64,000 nucleotides of DNA, from assembly GCF_011065895.1 (NCBI RefSeq), contig NZ_JAALCR010000011.1:174468-238467 (forward strand), written 5' to 3'. Origin of the DNA: Paludisphaera rhizosphaerae (GTDB taxonomy: Bacteria; Planctomycetota; Planctomycetia; Isosphaerales; Isosphaeraceae). The notes beneath the pieces are model-generated. The model saw only the letters and a program-made list of their open reading frames with translations, was not told the origin of the DNA and did not search any database. The position numbers were made by a program, and so were the translations under genes. This document shows positions 63,401-64,000 of this stretch, one piece after another (position 1 is the first letter of the stretch; each line of letters starts with the position of its first letter).

Positions 63401-64000
63401 ACCGCCGGCGCCGCCAGCGCCGCCGGTCGCCGCGTTGTTGGTTATGACGGACGAGGCTGGGATGGAGAATCCGTCCCGGGAATTCCAGATGCCGCCGCCC
63501 TGGCCGTCGCCGCCGTCACCACCGAGACCGCCCGTTGCGCCGAAGACGTTCGCCGGGAGGCCGACGACAACGCCGCCGATGAAGCTTGCCGACCCTCCCG
63601 CGCCGCCCGCGCCGCCTGTTGCGGTGTTGCCGGTCAGCGTGAGGATGGCCGGGGTGGTCGCCGCAGCTCCCACAGCGCCCGGCGGGACAGCCGTCGAGAA
63701 GACGACGATGTCGCCCGGGTTGAAGAGTCCGCCGCCAAGGCCGGCGCCGCCGTCGCCTCCCGGTCCGCCGTTCGAGCCGTTGGCCGCCCCGGCGTTCACC
63801 TTGATGTTGAGGGCGCCGCCGGAGCCGCCGACGCCTCCAGCCCCGCCAAGGGCCGAATTGCCGACGAACTGGACTGGGAGGGCCAAGACGAGCGTGCTTG
63901 GAAGCCGCCCGCTCCCGACGTTATAGATGCCCCCCCCCGCGCCGAGACCGCCCAGCCCCCCCTCGCCGCCGAGACCCGACGCGACGCCAGGATTAATCGG
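57497..64000 (-). CDS. Giant glycine/alanine-rich repeat protein (5' end beyond window)
   Basis: At least 2,167 residues; the frame stays open to the right edge, so the N-terminus and any signal peptide are missing. It is built of about 25 or more units of 65-110 residues. Each has a hydrophobic strand, an N-S-A-T-G-G-A-G-G-A-G-G run, a Gly/Asn-rich stretch, G-G-x-G-G-x-G-G-D-G, and G-G-A-I-Y-N. The last two recall the FxxN and GGAI repeats of PVC outer-membrane autotransporter-like proteins (LFTGN, FFNND, GGAIYN seen here). It probably forms a secreted or surface beta-helix. The C-terminus (TADPDIHGPITSL) has no anchor motif. It is encoded 142 bp upstream of the PKS operon. Confidence 0.85.
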   Translation of the reverse strand, partial: PINPGVASGLGGEGGLGGLGAGGGIYNVGSGRLPSTLVLALPVQFVGNSALGGAGGVGGSGGALNIKVNAGAANGSNGGPGGDGGAGLGGGLFNPGDIVVFSTAVPPGAVGAAATTPAILTLTGNTATGGAGGAGGSASFIGGVVVGLPANVFGATGGLGGDGGDGQGGGIWNSRDGFSIPASSVITNNAATGGAGGAGGSGGLLSSISATPTNQGGGLLVTGGAGGRGGVGGDGQGGALYNTGASLQILAITGATGNSATGGAGGAGGGGSLIGSLLGTPFVVAVGGPGGAGGAGGDGQGGFVYNSGTNMVVQLSELTGNSATGGAGGAGGIGSLVASLISIPFSSGVGGLGGSGGVGGDGEGGAIFNSATGLQILTSTLTNNVATGGAGGSGGLGGTGAIINMGDVPSGFTLGSANAGNGGAGGAGGDGQGGGLYNVDSGLAISDSLFTGNRAVGGAGGAGGLGGFGGTISILAQTGNASGGSANGGNGGSGGSGGDGQGGAIYNTSAGAVVLNSPLNSNAALGGAGGAGGLGGFGGSISVTAYRGNAAGGSANGGNGGYGGNGGDGEGGALFNTGAGFLYNIAPPAGGIPSPINQATPGYRFDPANLNFLIGNSATGGAGGAGGGGGAGGTLAIQSFTSAITRGTTNGGDGGGGGGGGYGEGGAIFNNAVNFTVAAFTPLGTSGIPSAGSLGSSILLNLLNGNSAVGGAGGAGGGGGNNGSLTFIGTEANGPAGGDGGWGGYGGGAAGGAIYNSASSFAVLGFSTLKSTPTIDLGTGVALAQALAAGAFFNVQFNVLDDNSATGGAGGAGGAGGGNGGLTLGGGNANGSLVQGGAGGYGGGGGYAAGGAIENYGDDFTFAAFSTLAGGRGANSGPVLQGAATATTSPLTFLTIGLRSLSGNKATGGAGGAGGTGGGNGGATTSLGNADGGLGGNGGGGGYGGDAYGGAIDNSGDDFLEAVFSTTPWPGGGFGGPSAVSTPLIDLFWMSITVVDLSDNSATGGAGGAGGAGGGNGGVGVIGQARGGRGGDGGYGGGGGNAYGGAIYNDGTSFHSLVFSAVDGTFNSQSAIQKLYLHYPSLNVRNLSNNTAAGGAGGVGGAGGGNGGLYLQNPGTPNPGPPISLDVPGGFGGDGGWGGSGGSAYGGAIDNSGDGFLVAVFSTVMNSAGNLGGGTVGPEIFVDTLNIALTTLSDNAALGGAGGVGGAGGGNGGTTLTTLHANGGVGGDGGNGGWGGDAAGGAINNSGDGFIVAKFSTLAVGTYTAPRLNISIVSASITVRELSGNRAVSGAGGAGGAGGGNGGIGDADGGIGGDGGAGGGGGSAIGGAIRNGGESEEGEGISQAPGGDGFTIADFSSITMIKTGGVVTAGQVASPPYSPLFNVTVANLTISDTNIVSNTATGGAGGAGGLGGGNGGQNVGVGNANGGTGGDGGDGGDGGDASGGAIDNTGNGFVIAKFSTLTNAYPTEIIGVANVVPPSINQRVNLSITLIMLTDDSATGGAGGVGGAGGGNGGNTAGKDANGGTGGDGGAGGNGGSALGGAIYNHPVVDLVPLQIVVGDVITAAATGNPIDPFYPKVFNISARFDALSRDSAIGGAGAKGGLGGGNGGLTGSGNANGGMGGNGGDGGDGGDASGGALNNTAANFVIPAYFKLLNDKAVGGAGGAGADHGGNGGFTFFTGHSDAGIGGNGGAGGDGGDAFGGAIYNQGAGFSVGKQVFFNNDQANGGNGGAGGAGGAYCGDGRIRGNGGNGGAGGSAGGGAIANFGNNFGIATTSTFSSDQAVGGAGGNGGNGGPSPQGGTNGGNGGAGGSATGGAILNAGFNFTATSISLTLDNAIGGNGGNGGKGYGSGVDGNGGNGGSALGGAVSTIGSMTLAGGLISLSNANAGNGGSGWTGGNGGAAVGGGILSAGLRESGGLTLSQFTVNFNAARGGAGGAGTVGNGGAGGAATGGGIAILSGTSTITSSAIGSNQALGGSGGSGGAGKSGGVGGAAIGGGIATGGTTSITGTNVTSNLAQSGNGGNAATGGTGGNGGDATGGGIAVTGGKLTYKGGQVLSNTARAGNGGSAAFKGVGGNGGNAYGGGIFVTSNATVDLIDATIGAFFAGNAAQGGSAGSGGLLGVNGTNGKGIGGGLYLTTAGSTKKNTTVSWNSASTADPDIHGPITSL

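Noticed and set aside
57518..63926. Several long plus-strand reading frames rich in Pro/Ala opposite the Gly-rich gene
   Set aside because: They are antisense translations of GGC/GCC repeats, have no starts with ribosome-binding sites and show only Pro-Pro-Ala-Pro runs. The minus strand has regular protein repeats and one continuous frame.
57497..64000. CRISPR-like or satellite repeat array
   Set aside because: Repeats are degenerate, in frame with a protein and without uniform spacers.

Overview
The window reads as chromosomal DNA of a high-GC Gram-negative-type bacterium. The best guess is a planctomycete, perhaps of the Isosphaera/Singulisphaera/Paludisphaera group. The evidence is the pervasive C/G third positions, GTG and TTG starts, a giant glycine-rich protein with PVC-type GGAI/FxxN repeats, M56-BlaI pairs, orphan FtsX-type exporters and a PUFA-like polyketide synthase locus. 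This assignment is inference, since no rRNA gene is present.

Left half (1-29,320) is mixed housekeeping DNA in short operons on both strands. In order: two tandem paralogous membrane-anchored repeat proteins (the first cut by the window edge); rsmD overlapping a CCA-adding enzyme; a leucine-rich repeat protein; a gamma-glutamylcyclotransferase-like protein; a secreted hypothetical protein; a GH43 glycosidase divergent from a QueD-like protein; membrane proteins; a lone HlyD-type adaptor; a long U32-family protein; a CobA-HemD fusion; three tandem small heat-shock proteins behind a sigma-54-like promoter; a BlaI/M56 pair; a uracil-DNA glycosylase-like protein; a ketogluconate/gluconate group (gluconokinase, 2-hydroxyacid dehydrogenase and a divergent gluconate 5-dehydrogenase-like SDR); citramalate synthase; valyl-tRNA synthetase with an anomalous C-terminal segment; a bifunctional-nuclease family protein; and tRNA-Ser(UGA) and tRNA-Leu(UAA).

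Right half (29,388-64,000) is one unidirectional minus-strand block. Its 5' side is a very large glycine-rich repeat protein running off the right edge. A strong hairpin follows, then a nearly gap-free run of eight genes: a 2,888-residue megasynthase (two FMN-type barrels, KS, AT, ACP, KR, DH), a 1,729-residue KS-AT-DH protein with a phosphopantetheinyl-transferase-like tail, a free ACP, an alkaline-phosphatase-fold protein, an alpha/beta hydrolase, an SDR, a GT1 glycosyltransferase and an FkbM methyltransferase. After a secreted FN3-type protein comes an export group: a membrane protein, HlyD adaptor, ABC ATPase, FtsX-type permease and a second FkbM methyltransferase.

Together the right half has every part class needed to build, reduce, release, glycosylate, methylate and export a long-chain lipid. 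The logic resembles cyanobacterial heterocyst glycolipid synthesis plus DevBCA export, but the domain architecture is different. No product can be read from sequence alone, and this locus is the best candidate here for an undescribed system.
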